The position numbers were made by a program, and so were the translations under genes. Below the pieces are notes generated by a model. That model did no database searches. It was not told the origin of the DNA and worked only from the letters and a program-made list of their open reading frames with translations. Below are positions 52,095-60,720 of a stretch of DNA of 64,000 bases, piece after piece (position 1 is the stretch's first letter; each line of letters begins with the position of its first letter). Source of the DNA: Granulicella arctica (lineage in GTDB: Bacteria > Acidobacteriota > Terriglobia > Terriglobales > Acidobacteriaceae); assembly GCF_013410065.1 (NCBI RefSeq), contig NZ_JACCCW010000002.1, positions 806,001 through 870,000 of the forward strand. The letters run 5' to 3'.

Positions 52095-52601
52095 GTGTCC
52101 GTCGAAAAATCGCAAGCTTCACGAGCGCTGCCTGCGGTACTGTCTCTGCACTGGGGATGGCTTTTAATCGCGACCATAGTAGAGCAAGCTTTATGGGGCC
52201 ATTTCCATCGAGAGCCTTGGTCCCTGTTTAACGTGGTCGACGCCTGGTCTTTTATACAGGCAGGCTGGCTCCGAAGTGTTGATAAGCGGAGTACGGCGCT
52301 TTATTGGTATATCGGTGCGTCTTTGATGGCGTTCCTAATCTGGGCTTTTACTCGTGGTGGAAAGCTATCATCTGCGGTGGACGCAGGGGTTTCTATTGCA
52401 TTTTTTGGGATTGTGTTTGCAGGCGTTTTTGTTTTTCGCAGAGATATGCAGCGTTACTTCAATGAGAAGGACAACGTGGGGCTACACCTGAGCCCGTGGA
52501 TGACGCTCTTCTTCAGCACGCTTTATTTTCAATATCATTTTCACGATATTGCCCAATTCAAGAGTCGGCATCCGGAGATTTCTACGCTGGCTGAAGAGTA
52601 A
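52095..52601 (+). CDS. Hypothetical membrane protein
   Basis: The 168-residue protein has about four hydrophobic helices (about 15-33, 72-90, 98-118 and 128-145) and a His-rich stretch near the C-terminus ('YQYHFHD'). I do not recognise the family. GTG 52095 starts one base after the stop of the HTH gene, so the two are probably translated together. Its 3' end overlaps the convergent metallophosphoesterase gene by 20 bp. Confidence 0.7.
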   Translation: MSVEKSQASRALPAVLSLHWGWLLIATIVEQALWGHFHREPWSLFNVVDAWSFIQAGWLRSVDKRSTALYWYIGASLMAFLIWAFTRGGKLSSAVDAGVSIAFFGIVFAGVFVFRRDMQRYFNEKDNVGLHLSPWMTLFFSTLYFQYHFHDIAQFKSRHPEISTLAEE

Positions 52602-53481
52602 ACAGCGTGATCTCAGGCGGACAGTTGAACCGGAACGGCAGTCCGACCGTCCCAAGACCGCGGTTAACGTAGAGCTGCATCTGGTTGAAGTGAAAAAGCC
52701 CCTCAACATACTTCTTACCCATAGGCGGCAGCACCATAGGCCCTAGGAAGGGAAGTCGCACCTGTCCTCCATGGGAGTGGCCGGAGAGCATCACATCGAC
52801 CAGAGGGCCACGTGGATGGCGGATAACCTCATCGGCATAGTCAGGCTCGTGGCACATCAGCACCACCGGCCCATCCGGGTCTCGCGGCACGGCAAGGTCA
52901 AGGATAGGATTGCTTGTGCCTGCATCATCAAGCCCACAGAGCCAGAATCGCTGTCCATTCCGCTCGATCGGAACATGCTGATTGACCAATACCGGAAGCC
53001 CACTCTCGCTAAGCGTCCGGACGACGAAAGGCGAACCGATATTGGCATCATGGTTGCCAAGAACGGCATAGCGCAGGGGACATACAAGCTTTTTCAACAG
53101 CTCCGCGCAACGCTCAATGGCCCGAAGCGAAAAGGCATGCGACAACGGTCCATACGAAGCGAAGTCGCCGGTCAGCAGGACAAGATCCGGTGCAAGTTTG
53201 TTGAGCCGATGGATCGCAATGCGAAGGAAAGTCGACTCAGTAAACTCTTCGAGATGGATGTCGCTGATCTGGGCGATGCGGAAGCCGTGAAATGCCTCGG
53301 GTAGCCTAGCAATATTCAGGGTGCGATGCGTAAATTCGATCTCGTGGCGAGCGATCAATCCGGCATCGATGCTGAGCCCGGCAGCAATGGCGCCGGCACC
53401 GGCTAAAAAGTCGCGTCGGCTGATGCGTGACGTCAACCGTTGCTGCGTGCGCGACGGCTGATCGTGGAGAATACCGCTCAT
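52582..53481 (-). CDS. Tat-exported metallophosphoesterase (YkuE-like)
   Basis: The 299-residue protein has a Tat signal (ISRRDFLAGAGAIAAG, about 20-35). The calcineurin-like metal motifs come in order: 'ISDIHLEE', 'LLTGDFASYG', 'VLGNHDANIG', 'LMCHEPDY' and 'LSGHSHGGQVRLP'. It resembles YkuE-type phosphoesterases, which act on the outer face of the cytoplasmic membrane; the substrate is undefined. It is divergent from the M24 peptidase gene and convergent, with a 20-bp overlap, with the preceding membrane protein. Confidence 0.9.
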   Translation of the reverse strand: MSGILHDQPSRTQQRLTSRISRRDFLAGAGAIAAGLSIDAGLIARHEIEFTHRTLNIARLPEAFHGFRIAQISDIHLEEFTESTFLRIAIHRLNKLAPDLVLLTGDFASYGPLSHAFSLRAIERCAELLKKLVCPLRYAVLGNHDANIGSPFVVRTLSESGLPVLVNQHVPIERNGQRFWLCGLDDAGTSNPILDLAVPRDPDGPVVLMCHEPDYADEVIRHPRGPLVDVMLSGHSHGGQVRLPFLGPMVLPPMGKKYVEGLFHFNQMQLYVNRGLGTVGLPFRFNCPPEITLFTLQPA

Positions 53482-53531
53482 ACGACATGATACCGGGTGA
53501 AGATGAGCTCGTGTTGGGTAGAATTCAAGAG

Positions 53532-54617
53532 ATGACTTTAGGCAATAGGAAGAAGAACGCGGTGAAGGCTGCCACCGCTGCGAAGGTAGACGCTCTGCTG
53601 GTCACCCATCTGCCCGATGTGCGCTATGTATCCGGCTTCACAGGATCAAATGCAGCGCTCGTCCTGACCGGGAACCGTGCCGTCCTCTTTACAGATGGGC
53701 GCTATACCGCGCAGGCAAAGGCCGAGGCAGCAGGAACCCGCGTCGTAATCGAAAAGAAACCCGCCGTAACAGCAGCCTGCGAGTGGATCGAGCGCGCCGG
53801 TATCCAGCGCTGCGGCTTCGATGCAGCCCATACGACCGTCGCTGCTCTTGAGGCGATGCGAAAGGCAGTCACCTCCAAGGTGCGGCGAAGCCTCTTCCAT
53901 CCAGTGGGGGCGCTGGTTGCGGCTCTGCGCGAGGTCAAGGACGCGGATGAGATCAGCCGCATGCGTGTCGCGGCTGCGCTTGGATGCAGCCTCTTCGACC
54001 AGATGCTGAGCATCATCGAGCCCGGTATGACAGAGATTGCAGTCGCGGCCGAGCTCGAGCATCAGGCTCGTCTGGCTGGGGCCGAGGGGATGTCGTTCGA
54101 CACAATCGTCGCGAGCGGAGAGCGGTCTGCCCTGCCGCATGGTCACGCAACGACAGCAAAGCTACCCCGGCAGGGATTTGTGACCCTCGACTTCGGTGTT
54201 ATTCTCGACGGGTACTGTAGTGACATGACGCGCACCGTTCACATGGGTAATGCCTTACCGGGTGAGCACGAAGCGTATGATGCGGTGCTGGAAGCGCAGG
54301 AGGCAGCAGTTGCGGTGGTTGCTCCTGGTGTGACGGCAGGCGATGTGGATGAGGCGGCACGAAGTGTCCTGCGAAGGGCAAAGCTCGACCGGTTCTTTAC
54401 TCATTCCACGGGCCATGGCGTGGGTCTTGAGATTCACGAGGGGCCCAGGCTTGCGGCGAAGCAGACACAGCCGCTGGCCGAAGGCATGGTCATCACCATC
54501 GAACCGGGTATTTATATCCCGGGTCGATTTGGATTGCGAATTGAGGATATGGTTTTAGTGACGGCCACGGGCGGCGAGGTTCTTACGCCAAGTCCCAAGG
54601 CATGGATTCAGTTGTAG
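53532..54617 (+). CDS. M24-family Xaa-Pro aminopeptidase
   Basis: The 361-residue protein has a creatinase-like N-terminal domain ('LLVTHLPDVRYVSGFTGSNA') and a pita-bread catalytic domain. The metal ligands are Asp in 'LDFGVILDGYCSDMTRT' (two), His in 'HSTGHGVGLEIHE', and Glu in 'TIEPGIYIPG' and 'RIEDMV'. It removes N-terminal residues that precede proline, in the cytosol, with manganese or cobalt. ATG 53532 was chosen because the family N-terminus begins there; ATG 53487 is an in-frame alternative. It leads a run of six co-directional genes with accBC and thiE. Confidence 0.9.
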   Translation: MTLGNRKKNAVKAATAAKVDALLVTHLPDVRYVSGFTGSNAALVLTGNRAVLFTDGRYTAQAKAEAAGTRVVIEKKPAVTAACEWIERAGIQRCGFDAAHTTVAALEAMRKAVTSKVRRSLFHPVGALVAALREVKDADEISRMRVAAALGCSLFDQMLSIIEPGMTEIAVAAELEHQARLAGAEGMSFDTIVASGERSALPHGHATTAKLPRQGFVTLDFGVILDGYCSDMTRTVHMGNALPGEHEAYDAVLEAQEAAVAVVAPGVTAGDVDEAARSVLRRAKLDRFFTHSTGHGVGLEIHEGPRLAAKQTQPLAEGMVITIEPGIYIPGRFGLRIEDMVLVTATGGEVLTPSPKAWIQL

Positions 54618-54676
54618 TGGAGACCGAACGAGTGCCGCCTGACGGCACGGGAAGAGATGGGATGGACGGGAATAAC

Positions 54677-55144
<468 letters not shown>

Positions 55145-55231
55145 TCATCGAGCTTCGCAAAAGAACAAAGCGGCGGATCCGCATACTCCGCTGCTCGCCA
55201 GGAACGGGAATGATGGAAGGTTTCGGTATTC

Positions 55232-56587
55232 ATGTTTCGTAAGGTATTGATTGCCAATCGCGGGGAGATTGCACTGCGCGTCATCAGCGCGTGCAAGGAG
55301 ATGGGGATTCGCACGGTCGCCGTGTACAGCGAGGCCGACCGCAACTCGCTGCACGTCCGCTTCGCCGATGAGGCGATCTGCATCGGCCCGCCTCGCTCGA
55401 GCGAGAGCTATCTCAACGTCCCCGCCGTTATCTCCGCAGCGGAGATCGCCGATGTCGACGCGATCCACCCCGGCTACGGCCTGCTGAGCGAAAACGCGAA
55501 CTTCGCCGAGGTCTGCCGCGCCTCCAACATTAAATTCATCGGGCCTCCTCCGGAGGTCACGCGCATGATGGGCGAAAAGTCCACCGCGCGCCAGACGATG
55601 AAGAAGGCCAAGGTGCCGATCTTGCCCGGCTCAGACGGCGTGATCGAGAGCGAGGGCGAGGCCCTCGATTGGGCAAAGAGCGTCGGCTATCCGGTCATCC
55701 TCAAGGCCGTCGCCGGTGGCGGCGGACGCGGCATGCGCATCTGCCGCAACGCCGCCGAACTGCCCGGCCTCTACCAACAGGCGTCGCAGGAAGCTGCCAA
55801 CGCCTTCGGCAACGGCGACCTCTACATGGAGAAGTTCATCGAGCGCCCGCGCCACATCGAGTTTCAGGTGCTAGCCGACGAGCACGGCAACGTCATGAGT
55901 CTCGGCGAACGCGAATGCTCCATCCAGCGCCGCCACCAGAAGCTCATCGAAGAGGCTCCAAGCCTTCAGGTCACCCCCAAGCTCCGCGAAGAGCTTGGCA
56001 AGACCATCCAGCGCTCCTTGAAGGACATCGGCTACTGGAACGCCGGCACCATCGAGTTCCTGATGGACGAGGACGGCAAGATCTACTTCATCGAGATGAA
56101 CACCCGCATTCAGGTGGAGCATTGTGTCACCGAAATGGTTACAGGGATCGATCTCGTTAAAGCACAGCTCCGCATCGCCGCTGGCGAGAAGCTCTCCGAT
56201 ATCGTAACCAAGCCGGTCACAATTAACGGCCACGCTATCGAGTGCCGCATCAACGCCGAGCACCCGGAGAAATTCACTCCCAGCGCAGGAAAGATCACGG
56301 CCTACAACATCCCCGGCGGCAACGGCGTCCGCGTCGATACAGCCCAGTACGCGGAGGGCGTCGTCCCGCCGTACTACGACTCGCTGATCGCGAAGCTCAT
56401 CTGCCACGGCAAGGATCGCGAAGAGGCCATGAACAAGATGCAGCGCGCTCTAAGCCAGTTTGTCGTGCAGGGTATCCATACGACGATTCCGTTGCACCAG
56501 AAGATCTTCGCCGATGAAGAGTTCCGTTCGGGCAAATTCGATACGAAGTTCATGGAGCGATTCTTCGAGCGGCAGGGGCAGAGCTAG
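55232..56587 (+). CDS. accC: Biotin carboxylase subunit of acetyl-CoA carboxylase
   Basis: The 451-residue ATP-grasp enzyme is of standard length. It begins '[18 protein letters not shown]' and has the flexible glycine loop '[16 protein letters not shown]'. '[13 protein letters not shown]' and '[16 protein letters not shown]' follow, as do the catalytic '[17 protein letters not shown]' and the C-terminal biotin-carboxylase domain. It carboxylates the biotin on AccB. It starts 87 bp after accB in the usual accB-accC order. The carboxyltransferase genes accA and accD are not in the window. Confidence 0.97.
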   Translation: MFRKVLIANRGEIALRVISACKEMGIRTVAVYSEADRNSLHVRFADEAICIGPPRSSESYLNVPAVISAAEIADVDAIHPGYGLLSENANFAEVCRASNIKFIGPPPEVTRMMGEKSTARQTMKKAKVPILPGSDGVIESEGEALDWAKSVGYPVILKAVAGGGGRGMRICRNAAELPGLYQQASQEAANAFGNGDLYMEKFIERPRHIEFQVLADEHGNVMSLGERECSIQRRHQKLIEEAPSLQVTPKLREELGKTIQRSLKDIGYWNAGTIEFLMDEDGKIYFIEMNTRIQVEHCVTEMVTGIDLVKAQLRIAAGEKLSDIVTKPVTINGHAIECRINAEHPEKFTPSAGKITAYNIPGGNGVRVDTAQYAEGVVPPYYDSLIAKLICHGKDREEAMNKMQRALSQFVVQGIHTTIPLHQKIFADEEFRSGKFDTKFMERFFERQGQS

Positions 56588-56589
56588 GC

Positions 56590-57228
56590 TTGTTCAGCGC
56601 GGCGCGGTTCCCCGTGTTGTATCCGATATTGGACGCCGGGCTGTTAGAAGCACGCGGCGTCGCACTGACGCACTATGTCGAGGCAATGCACGCCGCTGGA
56701 GTAACCCTGCTACAGTATCGCGATAAGGCCGCCGGGCCGCAAGCAGTACTGCGCAATGCCGCTGCGATTCGTGAAGCCCTGAATGGTGCGAACTGCCGAT
56801 TGATCCTCAACGACCGCTCCGACCTCGCCGTCCTCGCAGGCTGGGACGGCGTTCACGTCGGTCAGGGCGATCTCCCAACCGAGGACGCCCGCCGCGTCGT
56901 AGGCACAACCCGCTGGGTCGGCGTCTCAACCCACACCGACGAGCAGGTACGCCTCGCAAACACCAGCACCGCCGACTACATCGCCATAGGCCCAGTCTTC
57001 GCAACCGGCACCAAGCTCGACGCCGAGCCGGTCGTCGGCCTCGAAGGAGTGCGCCGCGCCCGTGCTTTGACGGCTCGGCCCCTCGTCGCAATCGGTGGCA
57101 TTACCCGTGAAAACGCCCGGAGCGTGATCGAGGCCGGAGCGGACTCCGTCGCGGTAATCAGCGCGTTGTTTATATCCGGGGAGCCGATCGAAAAGGTAGC
57201 AAGAGACTTTCTCCAAATTTTACGGTAG
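56590..57228 (+). CDS. thiE: Thiamine-phosphate synthase
   Basis: The 212-residue TIM-barrel protein has 'LLQYRDKAAGPQ', 'LILNDRSDLAVLAGWDGVHVGQGDLP', 'VGVSTHTDEQV', 'YIAIGPVFATGTK' and 'VAIGGITRENARSVIEAGADSVAVISAL', the full set of ThiE phosphate- and pyrimidine-binding loops. It joins HMP pyrophosphate and thiazole phosphate. The start is probably TTG 56590, two bases after the accC stop; GTG 56611 is possible. There is no TPP riboswitch in front of it, so expression should follow the acc operon. Confidence 0.93.
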   Translation: MFSAARFPVLYPILDAGLLEARGVALTHYVEAMHAAGVTLLQYRDKAAGPQAVLRNAAAIREALNGANCRLILNDRSDLAVLAGWDGVHVGQGDLPTEDARRVVGTTRWVGVSTHTDEQVRLANTSTADYIAIGPVFATGTKLDAEPVVGLEGVRRARALTARPLVAIGGITRENARSVIEAGADSVAVISALFISGEPIEKVARDFLQILR

Positions 57229-57240
57229 GTTTGACGATAC

Positions 57241-58800
57241 GTGAATCCTTCAAGACCAGAGAGCAAAGCGGCAGCGCCACAGTTCGTGCAGGAGATGGGG
57301 CTGTTTTCAGCGACGGCCATCGTCATGGGCTCGATGATCGGGTCAGGCATCTTCATCGTCTCGGCCGATATGTCCCGAGCGGTCGGTTCTCCCGCACTCC
57401 TCATCGCAGCGTGGCTCGTCACCGCCGTCATGACGATCATCGGCGCGCTCAGCTACGGCGAACTTGCCGCAATGATGCCCAAAGCAGGTGGCCAGTACGT
57501 CTATCTGCGTGAGGCTCTCGGCCCACTCTGGGGATTCCTGTACGGCTGGACCCTCTTCCTCGTCATCCAGACCGGTACGATTGCGGCCGTCGGCGTCGCC
57601 TTCGGAAAATTTCTCGGCGTCTTCTTCCCCAGCGTCTCCGCGCAACGATGGCTCTGGCATATCGGACACGTTCCGCCATGGCACGTCGGCCCGATGGTGC
57701 TCGGAAACATGGACCTCGGCCTGAATACAGCCAATCTCGCAGCCATCGTCGTCATCACCCTGTTGACGATCCTCAATACGCTGGGCGTGAAGTTCGGCTC
57801 GCTGGTGCAAAACATCTTCACCTCTGCAAAGGTGCTGGCGCTCGCCGCAGTGGTACTGGTCGGTGTCTTCGCGAAGAATGCGGCTGCGGTGATCGCAAAC
57901 TTCGGAGCAGGATGGCACGCATTCTGGGCCGGTGCCGAGTGGCATACGCTCCACGCGGTGCAAGTCGGTGTCGGTGGCCCAACGGCATACGTAGGCATGC
58001 TGACAATCGTCGCCGTCGTCCAGGTCGGCTCGCTCTTCTCCTCCGATGCATGGAACAACGTAACCTTTACCGCGGGCGAGATTCGCAACCCGAAGCGCAA
58101 CCTGCCCTTGTCGCTGGCCATTGGCACCGGGGTCGTGCTGCTGCTCTATGTCCTCTGCAACTTCGTCTATCTCAGCGTGCTACCGATGTCGGGCGATCCT
58201 GCCGCGGCGACCATCGCAGGGCGGGGAATTCAATTCGCCGCGCAGGACCGGGTTGCAACGGCGGTGATGGAGCAAGCCTTTAGCGGCGTTGGCGCGAAGC
58301 TGATGGCGGCGGCCATCCTGCTATCCACCTTCGGCTGCGTCAACGGGATGCTGCTGGCCGGTGCTCGCGTGTACTATGCGATGAGCCGCGACGGGCTGTT
58401 CTTCAAGTCAGTGGGCAAGTTGAGCGAGCGCTCGAAGACACCGGTAAACTCGCTTTGGGTGCAATGGGCGTGGACGTGTCTGTTATGCCTCTCGGGAAGT
58501 TATGGGCAGTTGCTGGACTACGTGATCTTCGCCGTGCTGATCTTTTATATCTTGACGATTACGGGACTGTTTGTGTTGCGTCGGACACAGCCTGATGCTC
58601 CCAGGCCCTACAAGGCATTCGGATATCCGGTACTGCCGGCGTTGTATATCGTGATGGCAACGTGGATTTGTGTTGTACTCTTGCGTTACAAACCTCAATA
58701 CACCTGGCCGGGCCTGATCATCGTTTTGCTTGGAGTGCCCGTATATCTGCTGTGGTCAAAGAGGTTAGGCGCAGGTAAAGTTTCAGTTCAAGAGAATTAA
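57241..58800 (+). CDS. APC-family amino acid permease (LAT-like)
   Basis: The 519-residue protein has about 12-13 helices. The substrate-site loop of helix 1 is 'VMGSMIGSGIFIVSADMSR', followed by 'YGELAAMMPKAGGQYVYLRE', and helix 6 carries 'SDAWNNVTFTAGEIRNPKRN'. This pattern belongs to the amino acid/polyamine/organocation transporters near the LAT exchangers. It starts at GTG 57241, 12 bp after thiE. The exact amino acid is unknown. A second, different APC permease follows after 25 bp. Confidence 0.88.
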   Translation: MNPSRPESKAAAPQFVQEMGLFSATAIVMGSMIGSGIFIVSADMSRAVGSPALLIAAWLVTAVMTIIGALSYGELAAMMPKAGGQYVYLREALGPLWGFLYGWTLFLVIQTGTIAAVGVAFGKFLGVFFPSVSAQRWLWHIGHVPPWHVGPMVLGNMDLGLNTANLAAIVVITLLTILNTLGVKFGSLVQNIFTSAKVLALAAVVLVGVFAKNAAAVIANFGAGWHAFWAGAEWHTLHAVQVGVGGPTAYVGMLTIVAVVQVGSLFSSDAWNNVTFTAGEIRNPKRNLPLSLAIGTGVVLLLYVLCNFVYLSVLPMSGDPAAATIAGRGIQFAAQDRVATAVMEQAFSGVGAKLMAAAILLSTFGCVNGMLLAGARVYYAMSRDGLFFKSVGKLSERSKTPVNSLWVQWAWTCLLCLSGSYGQLLDYVIFAVLIFYILTITGLFVLRRTQPDAPRPYKAFGYPVLPALYIVMATWICVVLLRYKPQYTWPGLIIVLLGVPVYLLWSKRLGAGKVSVQEN

Positions 58801-58825
58801 GAAAAGTAGGGAGATAAGAGCGCGC

Positions 58826-60424
58826 ATGGGAAATCTGTTTGCCAAAAAGTCACTGAACGACATGACGGCCGAGGCCAATGAAAAAGGCGCTGGGACGCTC
58901 GAACGAGTGCTCGGTCCGGTACAGTTGACGATGCTTGGCATCGGCGCGGTTATCGGCGCGGGCATCTTTGTTCTTAGCGGCCTTGGTGCGAAGACAGCAG
59001 GGCCGGCTCTTATGTTGTCCTTCGTCCTCAGCGGCCTTGGCTGCGCGTTCGCGGGTCTTTGCTACGCGGAGTTCGCGGCAATGATTCCGCTCGCCGGTAG
59101 CGCCTACACCTATGCGTACGCAACGCTCGGCGAGCTGATCGCCTGGATCATCGGCTGGGACCTTACGCTCGAATACGCGATGGGTGCAAGCACCGTAAGC
59201 TCCGGATGGTCGAATAATTTCGTAGAGGTGCTGAATATCTTCCACCTGAAGTTCCCGTTATGGCTGGCCTACGACCATTGGACGGGGCTGCGGCAGGCGA
59301 CTGACACGGTTGCGCGGAAGATGGTGTTGGCAGCACACCCCGGCATGGTTCCCGGAACGGGAGCCTTCAGCGATGCGATGGACGCTCTTAAGGCCGCGCA
59401 TCCGGCTGCGCTGACCACCCAGGCCCACGCTCTACTCAACGCGCCGCATCTGTTTGGGATGGAGATCGGCATCAATGTTCCGGCCTTCCTGATTGCGCTG
59501 GTCATTACGGTGATTCTTGTCATCGGCATTCAGGAGAGCGCGAAGTTCAACGGGGCCATCGTCACGACGAAAATTGCCATCGTCCTCTTCGTCCTTGGCT
59601 TTGGATCGCACTATGTGACCAAGGGCAACTGGGGGACCGACTGGCATACCTTCGCACCCTTCGGTGTTGGCGGCATCGGTCTCGCCGCCGGGCTGGTTTT
59701 CTTCTCCTACATCGGCTTTGACGCCGTCTCGACGACAGCGCAGGAAGCCAAGAACCCGCAGCGCGATCTTCCTATTGGCATCATTGTGTCGTTGACGATC
59801 TGTACGCTGCTCTATATCGGCGTGGCCGCCGTACTCACCGGCATGGTGCCGTGGCGCGAGGTCAACATCGAAGCGCCGATCTCTCGCGCCTTCCTCGACC
59901 ACAACCTTGCCTGGGCCTCGAACATTATTACCATAGGCGCGCTCGCCGGGCTCACCAGCGTCATGCTGGTCATGCTTCTCGGTCAGAGCCGCGTACTCTA
60001 TGCGATGGCGCACGACGGCCTGCTGCCACGCAAGTTCTTCGGCGACATTCACCCCAGGTTTCGCACGCCCTGGAAAGGAACGATCCTCGCAGGCGCCCTG
60101 GCTGCGGTCGTCGGCAGCATCACTCCTATCGATGACATCGGCAAGATGGTGAACATCGGCACGCTGCTCGCCTTCGTCATCGTCTGCATCGCCATCATTG
60201 TGTTGCGCAAGACGGACCCGGATCGTGCACGGCCATTCAAAACTCCGTTTGTCCCGCTGGTGCCCATCCTTGGCATCTTCTTCAACGGCTATATGATGTA
60301 CAAGCTCGGGGTATGGAACTGGGTGCGGCTGGTGGTCTGGCTGATCATTGGGCTGGTGGTCTACTTTACCTACAGCCGGAAGCACAGCAAGCTGCAACAG
60401 AGCCTCGAAGCTGAAGGCAAATAG
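58826..60424 (+). CDS. APC-family cationic amino acid transporter-like permease
   Basis: The 532-residue protein is of the CAT/YfnA type. It has 'LGIGAVIGAGIFVLSGLGAKTAGPALML' in helix 1, 'YAEFAAMIPLAGSAYTYAYATLGELIAWIIGWDL', 'FFSYIGFDAVSTTAQEAKNPQRDLPIG' in helix 6 and 'GQSRVLYAMAHDGLLP'. A loop insertion at about 150-210 is longer than in most members. It probably takes up basic or broad-range amino acids. GGAGATAAG precedes ATG 58826, and a clean terminator follows at 60449. Confidence 0.9.
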   Translation: MGNLFAKKSLNDMTAEANEKGAGTLERVLGPVQLTMLGIGAVIGAGIFVLSGLGAKTAGPALMLSFVLSGLGCAFAGLCYAEFAAMIPLAGSAYTYAYATLGELIAWIIGWDLTLEYAMGASTVSSGWSNNFVEVLNIFHLKFPLWLAYDHWTGLRQATDTVARKMVLAAHPGMVPGTGAFSDAMDALKAAHPAALTTQAHALLNAPHLFGMEIGINVPAFLIALVITVILVIGIQESAKFNGAIVTTKIAIVLFVLGFGSHYVTKGNWGTDWHTFAPFGVGGIGLAAGLVFFSYIGFDAVSTTAQEAKNPQRDLPIGIIVSLTICTLLYIGVAAVLTGMVPWREVNIEAPISRAFLDHNLAWASNIITIGALAGLTSVMLVMLLGQSRVLYAMAHDGLLPRKFFGDIHPRFRTPWKGTILAGALAAVVGSITPIDDIGKMVNIGTLLAFVIVCIAIIVLRKTDPDRARPFKTPFVPLVPILGIFFNGYMMYKLGVWNWVRLVVWLIIGLVVYFTYSRKHSKLQQSLEAEGK

Positions 60425-60448
60425 GCTCCTGAAAATAATCCTTAATGA

Positions 60449-60477
60449 AAAAGGCACCCCTTCTGCGGGTGCCTTTT
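60449..60477 (+). terminator. Rho-independent terminator after the APC permease run
   Basis: AAAAGGCACCC (60449-60459), 7-nt loop, GGGTGCCTTTT (60467-60477): an 11-bp stem ending in a T-run. Confidence 0.92.
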
Positions 60478-60487
60478 GTCAATCCCC

Positions 60488-60555
60488 AAAAGTGAAATAA
60501 AACCACTGAAAATGCCATAAAACCGGCTCAAAAGCAGCCGCAAAACAGCTGCAAA
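60488..60555. other. Phased A-tracts, predicted intrinsically curved DNA
   Basis: Six AAAA runs (60488, 60499, 60509, 60519, 60530 and 60542) and an AAA run (60553) follow each other at 10-12 bp, about one helical turn. In-phase A-tracts bend DNA in one direction. The block ends 22 bp before the first of two parS-like palindromes. Confidence 0.75.
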
Positions 60556-60576
60556 GAGACCTCTTTTAGCCAGAAA

Positions 60577-60592
60577 TGTTCCACGTGGAACA
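60577..60592. other. parS-like ParB-binding palindrome, copy 2
   Basis: A perfect TGTTCCACGTGGAACA, identical to the site at 36503 and 32 bp (about three helical turns) from the next copy. It is intergenic. Confidence 0.88.
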
Positions 60593-60608
60593 CCGAAACG
60601 GGCCAAAA

Positions 60609-60624
60609 TGTTCCACGTGGAACA
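60609..60624. other. parS-like ParB-binding palindrome, copy 3
   Basis: A perfect TGTTCCACGTGGAACA, separated by 16 bp from copy 2. It lies about 95 bp beyond the stop of the convergent large secreted-protein gene. Confidence 0.88.
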
Positions 60625-60720
60625 TTCTTGAGAGCGATCGGAGAGTACTTTTTGGCCTCATAGAGAGGTTCAGAAGTGCTGCTCTAATTGCAATACAAAA
60701 ATAATTTCTATAGAGATTCT

